NCBI RefSeq assembly: GCF_900113255.1
Contig: NZ_FOOR01000008.1
Span: forward strand, 115,541 to 179,540
Length of the DNA: 64,000 nt
Direction of reading: 5' to 3'
Source: Novosphingobium sp. CF614
GTDB lineage: Bacteria; Pseudomonadota; Alphaproteobacteria; Sphingomonadales; Sphingomonadaceae
Shown: positions 62,038-64,000 of the stretch, one piece after another
Position numbering within the stretch: the stretch's first letter is position 1
Layout: each line of letters begins with the position of its first letter
Notes under the pieces: model-generated
What the model saw: the letters and a program-made list of their open reading frames with translations, nothing else
Database searches by the model: none
What the model was told of the DNA's origin: nothing
Position numbers and translations under genes: made by a program

Positions 62038-62874
62038 TCAGTCGCGCAGAAGCTCGTTGATCCCGGTCTTCGAACGGGTCTGCGCATCGACGGTCTTGAC
62101 GATCACCGCGCAGTAGAGCGAGGGGCCGGGCCTGCCGTCGGCCAGCGGCTTGCCGGGAAGCGCGCCGGGAACCACCACCGAGTAGGGCGGCACGCGGCCA
62201 ATATGAACTTCGCCGGTGGCGCGGTCGACGATCTTGGTGGAGGCGCCGATGAAGACGCCCATCGACAGAACCGCGCCTTCGCCCACGATGACGCCCTCCG
62301 CCACTTCGGAACGCGCGCCGATGAAGCAGTTGTCCTCGATCACCACCGGGCCGGCCTGGAGCGGTTCCAGCACGCCGCCGATGCCGGCACCGCCCGAGAT
62401 GTGGACGTTCCGGCCGATCTGCGCGCAGGAGCCGACGGTCGCCCAGGTATCGATCATGGTGCCTTCGCCGACATGGGCGCCCAGGTTCACGAAGCTGGGC
62501 ATCAGCACCACGCCCTTGCCGATGTGCGCGCTGCGGCGCACCACGGCGCCCGGCACCACGCGAAAACCGGCGGCCTTGAAGCGGGCCTCGTCCCAGCCAT
62601 CGAACTTGAGCGGCACTTTGTCGAACGCCGGGGCGCCGGCCGCGCCGGATTCCATTACCGCGTTGTCGGCGAGGCGGAAGCTGAGCAGGACCGCCTTCTT
62701 GAGCCACTGATTGACTTTCCACCCTCCCTGGCCGTCGGGCTCGGCGACGCGGGCCTGACCCGAATCGAGCAGATCGAGCGCCTCGTCGACGATCTTGCGC
62801 ACATCGTCGCTGGCGGGCGTGACGGTGTCGCGCGCATCAAACGCGGCTTCGATCGCGGCTTCGAGTTCGGACAT
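62038..62874 (-). CDS. dapD: Tetrahydrodipicolinate N-succinyltransferase
   Basis: 278 residues, standard length. It succinylates tetrahydrodipicolinate in lysine and peptidoglycan precursor synthesis. A helical N-terminal domain precedes the left-handed parallel beta helix with hexapeptide repeats ([39 protein letters not shown]). The C-terminus [20 protein letters not shown] is family-typical. GGAGA lies upstream of the ATG. It is followed by the small membrane protein gene after 87 bases. Confidence 0.97.
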   Translation of the reverse strand: MSELEAAIEAAFDARDTVTPASDDVRKIVDEALDLLDSGQARVAEPDGQGGWKVNQWLKKAVLLSFRLADNAVMESGAAGAPAFDKVPLKFDGWDEARFKAAGFRVVPGAVVRRSAHIGKGVVLMPSFVNLGAHVGEGTMIDTWATVGSCAQIGRNVHISGGAGIGGVLEPLQAGPVVIEDNCFIGARSEVAEGVIVGEGAVLSMGVFIGASTKIVDRATGEVHIGRVPPYSVVVPGALPGKPLADGRPGPSLYCAVIVKTVDAQTRSKTGINELLRD

Positions 62875-63274
62875 TGTTGGAGAGTCTCCGGATAGAGTTC
62901 GGTTTCGTGCCGCCGCGCCTATCGCGGGAAGCCGCGAAGGACAAGTGGCGAGCCCCGGGACGCGATAGCTTGATTGTCATGTTCGTAGTCAAGAGTTTTG
63001 GGCGAGCTTGTCCGATCCGCATGAGCGGCGAGGGTGTTTAGCGCTGCACATGGTAGGAAGCGGCGGCTGAGGACGACGGTTGATCAGACTGTGATGCGCG
63101 GGTTGGTTACCGCAAGACCGCGTGTTCGTCTCGGGCCTGCCTCTGTCTCAAGTCGGGCGTCGGCATTGCCGGCCACAGAATCACATCGAGGATTGCCCTG
63201 CCGTGCCGCCGCTCCCATCCATGAGCAGCGCAGAGTTTGTTGTGGTAGCGTTGTCCTTTGCTGTTGAGTGTTGA
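62875..63274. other. Spacer between dapD and the IS110-type transposase
   Basis: 400 bases. The left part holds the dapD promoter. The right part (about 62990-63274) lies directly downstream of the transposase gene and is probably the element's non-coding end. Two copies of GTTGATCAGRCTG (63079-63091 and 63270-63282, one mismatch) lie in or beside it. The element boundary cannot be set from one sequence. Confidence 0.45.
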
Positions 63275-64000
63275 TCAGGCTGGTTGCGTAGAGCTTGTGG
63301 CGATGGCCCAGACGAAGGCGGCCAGTTCGCGAGCGATGGCGACGTTGACGACATTTGCGGGCTTGCCCGCGCGCGTCATGCGGCGGTGGCGGGCACAGAG
63401 TCGCAACTGGGCTTTCCAGGCGATATCCCGAACTGCCTGGGTCACCGCCTGGTTGCGTTTGAGGATTGCCTCTCCGAGCCGAGCTGGCAACCGATAGGTC
63501 CAGGCACTTTCCACCAGCATGCGGCGAGCGCGGGTGTTGCCGGCCTTGGTGATGTTGCCCCGCGCGGTCTTGGCGCCCGACGAATGTTCGCACGGCACCA
63601 GGCCGAGGTAGGCCATAAACTGGCGCGGATTGGCAAAGCGGTGGAAGTCACCGATCTCGGCCACGATTGTGATAGCCGCGATCGAGGCAATCCCGCGCAA
63701 GGCCTGGATTGCTGTCACGACTGGTGCCAATGACCATGAGGGCACCAGTTCCTCCATCTGGCGGGCAAGCCGGTCCCGTCGGGCTTCGGCCTCATCCACA
63801 ACCTGAACCATTTCCTCGAAGGCAATCTGCCGGGCAGGATGATCAAAGCGTTGTGCTGCCAACCATTTGCGGTGCTTGCCGGTCCAGTGATTGCCAGCAC
63901 TATACGTGCGGCCTTGGCGAAGCAGGAAGCCGAGCACCTGCTGGCGGGCCCGGCGCAGTCCCTGCATCGCCATCTGACGCGCACGGCACAGATCACGCAT
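63275..64000 (-). mobile_element. IS110-family transposase, C-terminal part (runs off the right edge)
   Basis: 241 residues visible in frame; the DEDD N-terminal half lies beyond the window. The C-terminal recombinase domain is unmistakable: helical stretch FEEMVQVVDEAEARRDRLARQMEEL, helix-hairpin-helix ALRGIASIAAITIVAEIGD, then FANPRQFMAYLGLVPCEHSSGAKTARG, whose SSG contains the catalytic Ser, and GNTRARRMLVESAW. The reading frame to its stop is intact, so the copy may be active. The ATG at 64000 is probably internal. Confidence 0.9.

Overview
The window is high-GC DNA from an alphaproteobacterium, most likely a sphingomonad of the Novosphingobium/Sphingobium kind. This is inferred from protein character, not from a search: a very large NAD-type glutamate dehydrogenase, an Entner-Doudoroff cluster in the order zwf-edd-glk-eda, an arginine succinyltransferase (AST) cluster, a TonB receptor/TonB pair, an OprO/P-type porin inside a pho-pst cluster, and REP-like intergenic repeats. 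I see no tRNA, rRNA, CRISPR array or prophage. The only mobile element is an IS110-family transposase cut by the right edge.

Layout. 1-4.2 kb: the start of a secreted protein cut by the left edge, two FAD oxidoreductases of unclear substrate, and an exported MsrA. 4.3-14.4 kb: a LacI-type regulator diverging from the giant glutamate dehydrogenase, then an Lrp/AsnC regulator diverging from a tightly coupled aromatic amino acid operon (phhA, hpd, a VOC protein, maiA). 14.5-15.5 kb: a membrane diguanylate cyclase. 15.7-23.5 kb: AST genes (astB; then DUF1338, astD, an M20 hydrolase and astA in one overlapping operon), with a chromate transporter on the other strand separating astB. 23.6-31.7 kb, minus strand: zwf, edd, glk, eda and a divergent PEP-carboxylase-like gene, the last three overlapping by start/stop codons. 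32-43.3 kb: the phosphate region: phoR, porin, pstS-pstC-pstA-pstB-phoU-phoB, then a divergent pair made of a plcP/agt-like lipid-remodelling operon and a second, degenerate PhoB-like regulator. 43.7-50.9 kb: typA, a TonB-dependent receptor, a TonB protein and a chemotaxis receptor. 51-55.5 kb: small exported proteins, a PhnA-domain protein, a HerA-like ATPase, DUF4169 and a small unknown. 55.6-60.6 kb: ahpC-ahpF, a GMC oxidoreductase and an LLM-class oxidoreductase. 61-62.9 kb: dapD, then a DUF1810 gene sandwiched between two paralogous single-span membrane proteins. 63-64 kb: the IS110-family transposase.

How the genes work together. Carbon and nitrogen catabolism dominate. Arginine is degraded through succinylated intermediates to glutamate; glutamate is deaminated by the large dehydrogenase; phenylalanine and tyrosine enter the homogentisate route; sugars go through the Entner-Doudoroff route. 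The phosphate block combines sensing (PhoR, PhoB, PhoU), uptake (porin, Pst) and a likely membrane-lipid swap under phosphate starvation. Its promoters carry ladders of xGTCAx repeats spaced exactly 11 bp, the expected form of Pho boxes.

The most unusual points are: a PEP-carboxylase-fold protein with several catalytic motifs replaced, coupled to the Entner-Doudoroff genes; a DUF1338 (2-oxoadipate dioxygenase-like) gene and an M20 hydrolase built into the AST operon; a PhoB paralogue with a degenerate receiver and its own Pho-box ladder, diverging from plcP/agt; and mosaic REP-like repeats concentrated where genes converge.
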